Of a stretch of 7,758 bases of DNA, positions 1 to 6,040 are shown piece after piece. Position 1 is the first letter of the stretch, and each line of letters begins with the position of its first letter. The stretch lies in assembly GCA_003235605.1 (NCBI GenBank), contig QJVU01000494.1, positions 1 to 7,758 of the forward strand, in the 5' to 3' direction. The DNA is from Planctomycetota bacterium (lineage in GTDB: Bacteria; Planctomycetota; UBA1135; UBA2386). The translations under genes and the position numbers were made by a program. The notes beneath the pieces are model-generated. The model was not told where the DNA came from. It made no database searches and saw only the letters and a program-made list of their open reading frames with translations.

Positions 1-387
1 GCCAGCTACCTGCCGGAGGATTTCGAGGCGTTGGCGACGGAAGGGGTGCTCGAGTTGACCGACGGTCCAGGTGAGTGGCTCCCCGGTATCGAGATCATCA
101 TAAGCAATGGCCACACGTGCTTCATGCAGCTGCCGCACATTCATGGTCCCGATGGTCACCTTGTGTATTGCGCAGACATCATCCCCACCTCGGCACACGT
201 ACCGGTTCCCTGGGTGATGGCGTACGACAACTTCCCGCTGCAGTCCATGGAGGAGAAAGAAGCCATCCTGGAGCGGGCGGAAGCTGAAGACTGGACAATC
301 TTCTTCGAGCACGACCCCTTTGGCGCAGCCGCCAAGGTAGAACACACCAACAAGGGCTTCGCCGCCGGGACTCGGATCAACCTCTGA
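1..387 (+). CDS. MBL-fold metallo-hydrolase, C-terminal part (5' truncated)
   Basis: The reading frame is open from base 1 and stops with TGA at 385-387, giving 128 residues of a protein whose N-terminus lies outside the window. The metallo-beta-lactamase fold is recognised from motifs in order. A GHT motif at fragment residues 43-45 carries the third metal-site histidine. YCAD follows, with the bridging aspartate. Then come the P-T-S-x-H-V-P stretch and FFEHDP, with the last metal-binding histidine. The usual HxHxDH motif would be upstream of base 1. The GHT-x-x-x-x-LP and ADxIPTSAHVP pattern is typical of a subgroup of uncharacterised bacterial MBL hydrolases, some related to lactonases; the substrate cannot be read from the sequence. 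The TTG at 31 is internal, not the start, because conserved-looking sequence continues upstream of it. The gene ends 443 bp before the next one and is probably transcribed separately from it. Confidence 0.82.
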   Translation, partial: ASYLPEDFEALATEGVLELTDGPGEWLPGIEIIISNGHTCFMQLPHIHGPDGHLVYCADIIPTSAHVPVPWVMAYDNFPLQSMEEKEAILERAEAEDWTIFFEHDPFGAAAKVEHTNKGFAAGTRINL

Positions 388-406
388 TCCGCCATGGATG
401 GGTCAA

Positions 407-450
407 GGGATCTGGAGAGACTCAAGATCCAAAAAAAAGAAGTTCTCCAG
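407..450. repeat. Overlapping, mutually exclusive inverted repeats after the MBL hydrolase gene
   Basis: GGATCT (408-413) can pair with AGATCC (425-430). CTGGAGA (412-418) can pair with TCTCCAG (444-450). The two stems share bases 412-413, so they cannot both form fully. An A8 tract (431-438) lies inside the second loop. Placement 20-60 nt after the stop codon suggests 3' end or attenuation-type structure. However, a canonical + strand terminator needs a T-run after the stem, and none is present. Confidence 0.35.
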
Positions 451-756
451 CGAGAATCCGCGACACGATCCCACCAACTGTGAGGACGACCAGTCAGACC
501 CACGATCTCGACTCCGTGATCCCGAACAGCGTGCCCACTCCTACCGAGACTGATCCGTTGTCGAGACGGGCCAGGGAAACGACCGGCCAGCAGCCAGCCT
601 GACACGACGCCCACGTGGAACGATGGGCCCCGAGGCCGGTCCGGCTGGTCGCCCTCGCTTCTCCACAAGGCACACGGTGCTTGCTGCCGTCGCGGGGGCG
701 CCCCCGAAGGGACCCTCGTGCGACAAGATTGGCTCTGGGAAAGGTTACCCCTGTTC

Positions 757-823
757 GGGAACTCACTAGTCCCAGGCGAGTAGTTCCACCGCTACTCGTA
801 CACCACCCCTCTGGCACGGAGGG
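757..823 (+). promoter_or_regulatory. Three consecutive hairpins, the last masking the DUF2203 ribosome-binding site
   Basis: Hairpin 1 is GGG-(A)-ACT / AGTCCC at 757-773, with a CACT loop and one bulged A. Hairpin 2 is a perfect 7-bp stem, CGAGTAG (777-783) with CTACTCG (792-798), around an 8-nt loop. Hairpin 3 pairs CCCTC (807-811) with GAGGG (819-823), and its 3' arm is most of the Shine-Dalgarno sequence GGAGGG (818-823) of the gene starting at 831. The structures are read directly from the sequence. A role in translational control is inferred, and chance occurrence is possible in G+C-rich DNA. No known riboswitch class was recognised. Confidence 0.35.
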
Positions 824-830
824 CAACAAA

Positions 831-1253
831 ATGGCATCCACAGCAGCGTTTACCCTCGACGAAGCCAACTCGCACCTGCCGCTGGTAAGGGCGATTGCCG
901 CCGAGATGACGGAGCGCCGCAGGCTGCGGCGTCGGCTGGCCCGGGAGCGTGAGCGGCTGGAGGCGGCCGCCACCCCAGAGGGCCTCACGATGGCCCTCAG
1001 CGACCTGGACGCCCGGATCTTCGAGCAGGACCAGGGCCTGGAAAGGGCCCAGCAGGAACTGCGGGATCTGGGCTTGGTGGTTCTACGCACCAATCCCCTG
1101 ACGGTCCACTTCCCCGGCCAGACCCGCAACAGCCAGGTGGTTTTCTGCTGGCAGGAAGGCGAGCAGAGCGTGTGCCACGGCCACGCGGTCGGTGAGGAAC
1201 AGGAACCCCGCCGGCCCCTGAAGGTGCGCATCACCGACGTACCCCGCCAGTAG
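831..1253 (+). CDS. DUF2203 family protein
   Basis: This 140-residue protein matches the DUF2203 family in pattern. It has an N-terminal [13 protein letters not shown] (residues 7-19), then a strongly charged, probably coiled-coil helical stretch rich in Arg and Glu (about 20-80). The C-terminal part follows the family outline of a leucine-rich GL segment, then FPG (residues 94-96), a conserved-looking FCWQEGE (105-111) and a histidine pair (HGH, 116-118). The function of the family is unknown. The ATG at 831 is chosen because GGAGGG lies at a good distance (818-823) and the family begins with the F-T-L-x-E-A motif. The same frame is open upstream to a GTG at 615, but that extension is Arg/Pro-rich and unlike the family. 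Near the C-terminus [16 protein letters not shown] replaces the commoner GLVDFP, so the protein is somewhat divergent. It is the first gene of a probable operon ending at 5994. Confidence 0.78.
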   Translation: MASTAAFTLDEANSHLPLVRAIAAEMTERRRLRRRLARERERLEAAATPEGLTMALSDLDARIFEQDQGLERAQQELRDLGLVVLRTNPLTVHFPGQTRNSQVVFCWQEGEQSVCHGHAVGEEQEPRRPLKVRITDVPRQ

Positions 1254-1327
1254 GTCACAGGACTGCAGGCAGTTGCCGGTCGGACGGTGGCTGGGACGGT
1301 TTGCACGAGGGTGGTGGAGACGTCATA

Positions 1328-1630
1328 GTGAGCCCGTTGTTCCACTACGTCAGCCTGTACCGCTTGAAGCCCGGGGTCACGTTGGACCGCGTGCGCACTG
1401 CGCGCGAGGAGCTGGCCGCGCTGGTAGAGACATTGCCCGGGGTGCTGCACTTCACGGTCACCGACAATCTGTCGGACCGAAACCGTGGCTATACCCTGGC
1501 GCTGTTTTCGCTGTTCGAGAGTCGGGACGCCTGTGAGATCTTTCAGCGGCACCCGAGCTACCAGCAGGTGTGGGAAAGCCAGCTGCAGCCCGTGATCGAT
1601 GCTCAGATCATCGCCGAAGGGGAAGGTTGA
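1328..1630 (+). CDS. Dabb (stress-responsive alpha/beta barrel) domain protein
   Basis: About 100 residues, the usual size of a single-domain dimeric alpha/beta barrel protein. Family signs are the N-terminal [13 protein letters not shown] (residues 5-17), LPGVLHFTV (36-44) and an aromatic/acidic F-S-L-F-E-S strand (60-65). A C-terminal HPSYQQVWE (75-83) corresponds to the Y/F-x-x-HPxHxxV segment of the family. Some Dabb proteins are small enzymes or accessory proteins, many are uncharacterised, and the substrate here is unknown. The GTG at 1328 is preferred because GGTGGAGA (1313-1320) sits 7 nt upstream and the barrel's first strand starts immediately after it. A TTG at 1301 would add nine unlike residues. 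It lies 74 bp after the DUF2203 gene and 40 bp before mdh on the same strand. Confidence 0.75.
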   Translation: MSPLFHYVSLYRLKPGVTLDRVRTAREELAALVETLPGVLHFTVTDNLSDRNRGYTLALFSLFESRDACEIFQRHPSYQQVWESQLQPVIDAQIIAEGEG

Positions 1631-1670
1631 TTCCGCTTGATCCGCCCCAGCGAACTGCTGCAATGCGACC

Positions 1671-2657
1671 ATGGCCACCCACAAGCGGATTGCGGTCACC
1701 GGCGCAGCTGGGCAGCTTGGATACAGCTTGCTGCCAAGGATCGCCGCAGGCGATATCTTCGGAAGGGATACCCGTGTCACCCTCCAGCTCCTGGAGATCC
1801 CTCCCGTGCTACCAGCCCTGGAAGGCGTCAAGATGGAGCTCTGCGACTGCGCCTTCCCACTGCTCCAGGGAATTGTATGCACCGACAAGCCCAAGGTTGC
1901 CTTCAAGGACGCGGATCTGATCCTTCTGGTCGGTAGCAAACCCCGAACGAAGGGACAGGAGCGCAAGGATTTGATCCGTGAGAACGGGCCGATCTTCGTG
2001 GGGCAAGGCCAGGCCATAGACGAGGTGGCGAACAACGACGTGCGCGTCGTGGTCGTGGGGAACCCCTGCAACACCAACTGCCTGATCGCGATGCGGAATG
2101 CCAGAGACGTACCGGACGAGCGCTTCACCGCCATGACCCGCCTGGACCAGAACCGGGCAGTGGCTCAGCTCGCCCTCAAGGCAGGCGCCTCGTGGGCAGA
2201 CGTCAGGAACGTCATCATCTGGGGGAACCACAGCAACACGCTGTTCCCCGACTGGCATCACGCCACCATCGGCAGTCACAGTGCGGCCGCCGCCGTCAAC
2301 GATGGGGCCTGGCTCAGGGACGAGTTCATCAGGACCGTGCAGGAGCGAGGCAAGGCCGTGATCGAAGCACGCGGCCATTCGTCGGCTCTGTCGGCAGCGA
2401 GTGCCGCTATCGACCACTGCCGCTCACTCTACTCGCCCACGCCACCGGACCAGTTCACATCTCTTTGTGTGAAGTGCGATGGCAGCTACGGCATCGAAGA
2501 AGGGCTGGTTTGTTCCATGCCATGCACCACCGACGGCAGGGGAAACTGGCAGATCGTGACCAACCTGCAGTTGAACACCTTTGCCACGGGGATGATCCAG
2601 ACCAGCGTTCTCGAACTCACCGAGGAGCGGAACACGGTCAAGGATCTCCTCGGTTGA
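1671..2657 (+). CDS. mdh: Malate dehydrogenase (NAD-dependent, TGAAGQ type)
   Basis: This 328-residue, full-length enzyme interconverts malate and oxaloacetate in the cytoplasm (TCA cycle). The Rossmann motif TGAAGQLG is at 10-17. LLEIP with Glu42 at the end of the second strand favours NAD over NADP. Substrate-binding arginines are at 92 and 98 in the mobile loop (PRTKGQER). The GNPCNTN loop (130-136) carries the substrate Asn. Asp159 and Arg162 lie in TRLDQNR, and the catalytic His187 is in WGNHSNT. All catalytic residues are present. It has unusual substitutions: Gln160 where close relatives have His (LDHNR), Gln96 where they have Met (GMER), and ten cysteines in pairs (58/60, 133/137, 266/269, 281/285, plus 70 and 250). 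The ATG at 1671 has no clear ribosome-binding site but matches the family N-terminus. The stop (2655-2657) is 4 bp before the TTG of the next gene. Related lactate-type activity is unlikely because Arg92 is retained. Confidence 0.93.
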   Translation: MATHKRIAVTGAAGQLGYSLLPRIAAGDIFGRDTRVTLQLLEIPPVLPALEGVKMELCDCAFPLLQGIVCTDKPKVAFKDADLILLVGSKPRTKGQERKDLIRENGPIFVGQGQAIDEVANNDVRVVVVGNPCNTNCLIAMRNARDVPDERFTAMTRLDQNRAVAQLALKAGASWADVRNVIIWGNHSNTLFPDWHHATIGSHSAAAAVNDGAWLRDEFIRTVQERGKAVIEARGHSSALSAASAAIDHCRSLYSPTPPDQFTSLCVKCDGSYGIEEGLVCSMPCTTDGRGNWQIVTNLQLNTFATGMIQTSVLELTEERNTVKDLLG

Positions 2658-2661
2658 TGCC

Positions 2662-3417
2662 TTGGAGGCCTGGCAGGTTGTGTTGCTCCTCGCCGTGGCC
2701 GTCTGCATCGGGTGGATCAACAACATCGCCGGCGCCGCGGGGGCCATCGGTCTGGTTGCTCTGCAGTCTCTCCTTGACCTCGGCATCAAGGAAGCCAACG
2801 TTACGTTGCGGCTGTCCGCCCTGGCCATCGGCCTGGCCGGCATGGCCGGGTTTCTGAGCCGCGGTCAACGGATCCCTGGACGCATGTGGGTGCTGGGCTT
2901 GTTCACCATTCCGGGCGCACTGCTGGGATCCTATCTCGCCCTCAAGCTTCCTGGCTGGGCCTATTGCACATGCCTCGCGGCAGTCCTGCTGGCGGTGCTC
3001 GTCCAACAATTGGTTCGTGGCGCCTCCGCAGAAACGGGAACCCGGGCAAAGCCACCCGAGTGGCTGCTGGTTCTGGTCTTCAGCCTGGTAGGTCTCCACA
3101 TGGGCTTTCTCCAGGTGGGCTTTGGTCTCGTCTGCATCCTGGCCCTCGGTGCCATCCACAGTCGCAACCTGGTAGAGATCAACTCTGCCAAGATGGCCTT
3201 GGTGGTGGTCTCAGCCGCGACCAGCACAACCAGCATGGCCTTCAGCGACGAGTTCAAGTGGGGCCCTGCGATCATCCTTGGCCTCGGCGCCGGTATCGGC
3301 AGCTTCCTGGCGAGCCGTTGGTCCGTACGCAAGGGGCACGGCGCTGTCCGAATCGTGGTCATCGGAATCTGCGGGTCGGTGCTTGCATGGCTTGGGTGGC
3401 AAGCGCTCGCGGTTTAG
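2662..3417 (+). CDS. TSUP (TauE/SafE-type) membrane permease
   Basis: An integral membrane protein of about 251 residues with some eight hydrophobic segments (near 4-30, 44-66, 77-97, 100-118, 134-157, 174-194, 200-220, 230-248). The two-half layout is that of the TSUP/DUF81 family: a glycine-rich first helix, PGALLGSYLALKLP closing the first half (84-97), then a second half with HMGFLQVGFG (146-155) and GAGIGSFLASRW (209-220). Family members move sulfite, sulfonates, sulfoacetate or other small anions; the substrate here is unknown. The first-helix glycine cluster is degenerate (INNIAGAAGAIG, 19-30) compared with the usual GxGGG. The start is uncertain. TTG 2662 is the first start codon after the in-frame stop at 2593 but has weak Shine-Dalgarno support. 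GTG 2680, with GGAGG at 2664-2668, is a credible alternative giving 245 residues. It sits tightly behind mdh, suggesting translational coupling. Confidence 0.8.
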   Translation: MEAWQVVLLLAVAVCIGWINNIAGAAGAIGLVALQSLLDLGIKEANVTLRLSALAIGLAGMAGFLSRGQRIPGRMWVLGLFTIPGALLGSYLALKLPGWAYCTCLAAVLLAVLVQQLVRGASAETGTRAKPPEWLLVLVFSLVGLHMGFLQVGFGLVCILALGAIHSRNLVEINSAKMALVVVSAATSTTSMAFSDEFKWGPAIILGLGAGIGSFLASRWSVRKGHGAVRIVVIGICGSVLAWLGWQALAV

Positions 3418-3465
3418 GCGGTCGCGCTTTGCACCGAAACGCTCGGCAGGTACACCTTGGTGCAA

Positions 3466-4209
3466 ATGACCAAGCACATCATGATCACCGGCGCCAGTTC
3501 GGGCATCGGCGCGGCCATCGCTCGGCGCCTGGCCACCAAAGACAACCGCCTTTCACTGGGCGCGCGCCGGACAGAGCGCCTGCCGGGTGTCGTGGACGAT
3601 GCCTTCCACGGGCTGCTCGATGTCACTGAGGAAGGATCGGTTGAGCGCTTCCTGGAAGCAGCGGTCGCCGCCAACGGTCCTGTCGACGTGCTGATCAACA
3701 ACGCCGGCCTGGCTCGGGGGCTGGAACGACTTGCCGAAGCGGACGGGCGGGCTTGGCGCGAGATGATCGAAACCAACATCTGCGGCGTGTTGAGTGTGAC
3801 CAGGCGTGTGCTGCCACAGATGATCGCGCGCCGGGCCGGCCACATCGTGATGCTGGGTTCCATTGCCGCGCGCGAGTCGTACGAGGGGGGCAGCGTCTAT
3901 TGCGCAACAAAGCGCGCCCTGCAGGCGATAGCCGAGGCCATCAGGCTCGAGGTCCTCGGTACCGGGGTGAGGGTCTCCAGCATCGATCCCGGTCTCGTCC
4001 ACACCGAGTTCAGCCTGGTACGCTTCTCCGGTGACGTGGCCAGAGCCATGAAACCCTACGAGAACATGCGGCCGCTCATGGCCGAAGACATCGCCGAATG
4101 CGTTGAGTTTGCGCTGTCGCGACCGGCACACGTGAACATCGATTCGCTTCTGGTCATGCCTACTGACCAGGCAGGGGTCGGAAAGGTGCACCGCCTGCCT
4201 CCAGACTGA
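3466..4209 (+). CDS. Short-chain dehydrogenase/reductase, YdfG (3-hydroxy acid dehydrogenase) type
   Basis: A classical SDR of 247 residues. The cofactor motif TGASSGIG is at 8-15, GARRTERL (32-39) with arginines after the second strand points to NADP, and Asp52 and NNAG (78-81) follow. The catalytic tetrad Asn104, Ser132, Tyr145 and Lys149 (YCATK) is complete, then PG at 175-176. The C-terminal half follows the YdfG pattern closely: VRFSGD (185-190), P-A-H-V-N-I (220-225), MPTDQ (231-235) and VHR (241-243). YdfG-type enzymes oxidise serine and 3-hydroxy acids or reduce malonic semialdehyde; sulfoacetaldehyde reductases (IsfD) are also SDRs, so the substrate is open. ATG 3466 fits the family N-terminus. 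GTG 3460 and TTG 3457 in the same frame sit better relative to GGCAGG (3445-3450) and would add two or three residues. It is 48 bp after the TSUP gene and 6 bp before the SLC13 gene. Confidence 0.88.
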   Translation: MTKHIMITGASSGIGAAIARRLATKDNRLSLGARRTERLPGVVDDAFHGLLDVTEEGSVERFLEAAVAANGPVDVLINNAGLARGLERLAEADGRAWREMIETNICGVLSVTRRVLPQMIARRAGHIVMLGSIAARESYEGGSVYCATKRALQAIAEAIRLEVLGTGVRVSSIDPGLVHTEFSLVRFSGDVARAMKPYENMRPLMAEDIAECVEFALSRPAHVNIDSLLVMPTDQAGVGKVHRLPPD

Positions 4210-4215
4210 ACCGCG

Positions 4216-5994
4216 ATGCAATGGGAGTACTTCTTCCTGCTGTCCCTGGCGATCGGCGCCATCGTTCTTCTGGTGCTCGAGAAGGCACCGCTCAGCGTGG
4301 TCGGCATCGGTTTGGTGATCCTGACCGCGGCGTTCGGCATCGTCGACGCCCAGGAGGCCATTTCCGGGTTTGCAAACCAGGCCGTCGTCACGATAGCGGC
4401 CCTCTACATCGTTGGTGAAGGCTTCCTGCGCACCGGCGCAGCGTCGATTCTCGCCGACAAGATCCTCCACCGTACAGGTGGCACCGAGCTGACCGTGCTG
4501 CTGTTGATCACGGTCATGGCAGGCATGTTGTCGGCGTTCGTCAACAACACACTCGTGGTGGTCACGTTCCTTCCCGTGATCACGACCATCTGCCGTGACA
4601 CCGGCATTGTTCCATCCCGGCTGATGATCCCGATGTCCTACGCATCGATCTTGGGTGGGATGTGCACGCTGGTGGGAACTTCGACAAACCTCCTGGTACA
4701 CAGCAAGCTCATCGAGGCCGGACAGCCTGGTTTTTCGATGTTCGAGATGACGGGATGTGGAGTGATACTGGCGGGGCTCGGCATCCTCTACCTGAGCCTC
4801 GTGGGCCGTCTCCTGCTGCCCACCGTACCCTCCCTTGCCACTCAGGCCGGAACGGAGGCCATCCGTGAGTTCGTGACCGAGATCACCGTCGCGCGCCGCA
4901 GTCCACTGATCGGCACGCTCGTTGCGAGCATCGGCGAACGCAAGGGCGAACGGGCGCGCCCGGTGACGTTGGTCCGCAACGAGCACCTCATGGGTCCGCC
5001 CTTTCAGAACCTTCGCGTCAAGGCCGGTGACAGCTTGATGGTCGCCGGCCCCGTCCAGGATCTCACCGTGCTGCAGCGCGAGAGTGATTCCGACATCAGC
5101 CCGATGAGTGGAGACCGCTACGACCCGCGCAGAATGACGTTCTTCGAGCTGGCGCTCAAGCCGAACTCGGGCCTGGTTGGTCGTCGCATCCAGGATCTGG
5201 CGCTCAAGCGCGAGCACAATGCCGCCGTGGCCGGATTGCTGCGTGCAGGGCAGCACCATCGCCAGCGCTTTGCCGACATGACGCTCAGTGGCGGCGACGT
5301 GCTGCTGGTCTTCGGCGACGACCGGAGCAAGGAGTCCCTGCGCAGGAGCAGGGACTTCCACCTGATCGAGGGTATCGGAGACCACGTCAGCCATCTTGAA
5401 AAAGCCCCGGCGGCATTCCTGGTCACCGCAGCTGTCATCGCCATGTTCGTCACGGGGTATCTGGACATCACAATCGCTGCGCTTGTGGGGGCGCTGCTGA
5501 TGGTGCTCACCGGCTGCCTGACCGTGCGTCAGGCCCACCAAGCCGTGAACTGGCCGGTTCTCATCTTCATTGCGGGAGCCCTGGCTCTGAGCAGGGGAGC
5601 CGAGGTGTCTGGCGCCAACGATGCACTGGCCCAAGCGACCACCCAAGCCTTCGGGAGCTTGACGCCTCATGCTCTCATGGCACTGCTGTTCATGAGCTCG
5701 GTCCTCCTCACGGAAATACTCACGAACACTGCAGTGGCAGTCATCTTGACGCCGGTTGCGCTGCACATTGGCGGTGTCGTCGGAATCCACGACCCCCGCG
5801 CCCTCGTCATGGCAGTTGTCTTCGGCGCCAGCTGCTCTTTCGCAAACCCCCTGGGCTACCACACCAACCTGCTGGTGTTCGGCCCCGGAGGCTACCGGTT
5901 CCGGGACTTCCTGAAGGTCGGTCTGCCACTCGACCTCCTGATGTGTGCCGTGGGAGTCATGGTCATCCCGTTGTTCTGGCCGATACGTGGGTAG
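4216..5994 (+). CDS. SLC13/DASS-family permease with two TrkA-C (RCK_C) domains
   Basis: A 592-residue inner-membrane anion transporter. An N-terminal membrane half (about 3-203) includes SAFVNNT (106-112) and the LVGTSTNLL loop (152-160), the first substrate/sodium-site signature of the DASS fold. A cytoplasmic insert of about 190 residues follows, with two RCK_C domains (roughly 219-290 and 305-387, each with a GD-x-L/V-L/M-V strand: 271-276 and 360-365). The second membrane half (about 397-590) carries TEILTNTAVAVILTP (499-513) and NPLGYHTNLLVFGPGGY (544-560). This layout is that of SLC13 permeases with TrkA-C domains, which carry sulfate, other oxyanions or dicarboxylates; the RCK_C domains probably sense a ligand. 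The substrate cannot be assigned. ATG 4216 lies 6 bp after the SDR stop with no strong ribosome-binding site, consistent with coupling. This is the last gene of the + strand run; 46 bp separate it from the convergent gmhA, with no obvious terminator hairpin. Confidence 0.9.
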   Translation: MQWEYFFLLSLAIGAIVLLVLEKAPLSVVGIGLVILTAAFGIVDAQEAISGFANQAVVTIAALYIVGEGFLRTGAASILADKILHRTGGTELTVLLLITVMAGMLSAFVNNTLVVVTFLPVITTICRDTGIVPSRLMIPMSYASILGGMCTLVGTSTNLLVHSKLIEAGQPGFSMFEMTGCGVILAGLGILYLSLVGRLLLPTVPSLATQAGTEAIREFVTEITVARRSPLIGTLVASIGERKGERARPVTLVRNEHLMGPPFQNLRVKAGDSLMVAGPVQDLTVLQRESDSDISPMSGDRYDPRRMTFFELALKPNSGLVGRRIQDLALKREHNAAVAGLLRAGQHHRQRFADMTLSGGDVLLVFGDDRSKESLRRSRDFHLIEGIGDHVSHLEKAPAAFLVTAAVIAMFVTGYLDITIAALVGALLMVLTGCLTVRQAHQAVNWPVLIFIAGALALSRGAEVSGANDALAQATTQAFGSLTPHALMALLFMSSVLLTEILTNTAVAVILTPVALHIGGVVGIHDPRALVMAVVFGASCSFANPLGYHTNLLVFGPGGYRFRDFLKVGLPLDLLMCAVGVMVIPLFWPIRG

Positions 5995-6040
5995 GCCCGG
6001 ACCGCGAGCCGACGTCGCCGCTCCTCGAAACCATGCCAGA

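Larger units (their letters stand above)
388..830. other. 443-bp intergenic region with several inverted repeats, no gene recognised
   Basis: No reading frame here looks like a protein on either strand. Frames that cross it are low-complexity Arg/Pro/Ser-rich shadows. I looked for tRNA, tmRNA, RNase P, SRP RNA, T-box and common riboswitch hallmarks and saw none. What is visible: two overlapping inverted repeats with an A8 tract just after the MBL gene (407-450), a 14-bp all-GC palindrome CGGGGGCGCCCCCG at 693-706, and a row of three hairpins at 757-823 leading into the DUF2203 start. No convincing -35/-10 pair was found. A promoter for the downstream run of genes should nevertheless lie somewhere in this stretch, because the upstream gene is far away. 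Confidence 0.6.

Noticed and set aside
615..830. Upstream extension of the DUF2203 frame to GTG 615
   Set aside because: The extra 72 residues are Arg/Pro-rich and unlike the family, while ATG 831 has a good ribosome-binding site and the family's N-terminal motif follows it directly.
388..830. A structured RNA gene or known riboswitch in the intergenic region
   Set aside because: I saw no hallmark of tRNA, tmRNA, RNase P RNA, SRP RNA, T-box, glycine, cobalamin, SAM or guanidine riboswitches; only local hairpins are visible. A covariance-model search would settle this.
1282..1300. Direct repeat GGACGGT (1282-1288 and 1294-1300) before the Dabb gene
   Set aside because: Only 7 bp with two copies in G+C-rich sequence; it could be chance and has no known binding-site counterpart.
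494..2134. 546-codon - strand frame across DUF2203, Dabb and the start of mdh
   Set aside because: It is Arg/Ser-rich, has no known motif, and lies opposite three genes with good family matches.
5995..6040. Bidirectional terminator between the SLC13 gene and gmhA
   Set aside because: The 46-bp convergent gap has no clear stem with a T-run on either strand.
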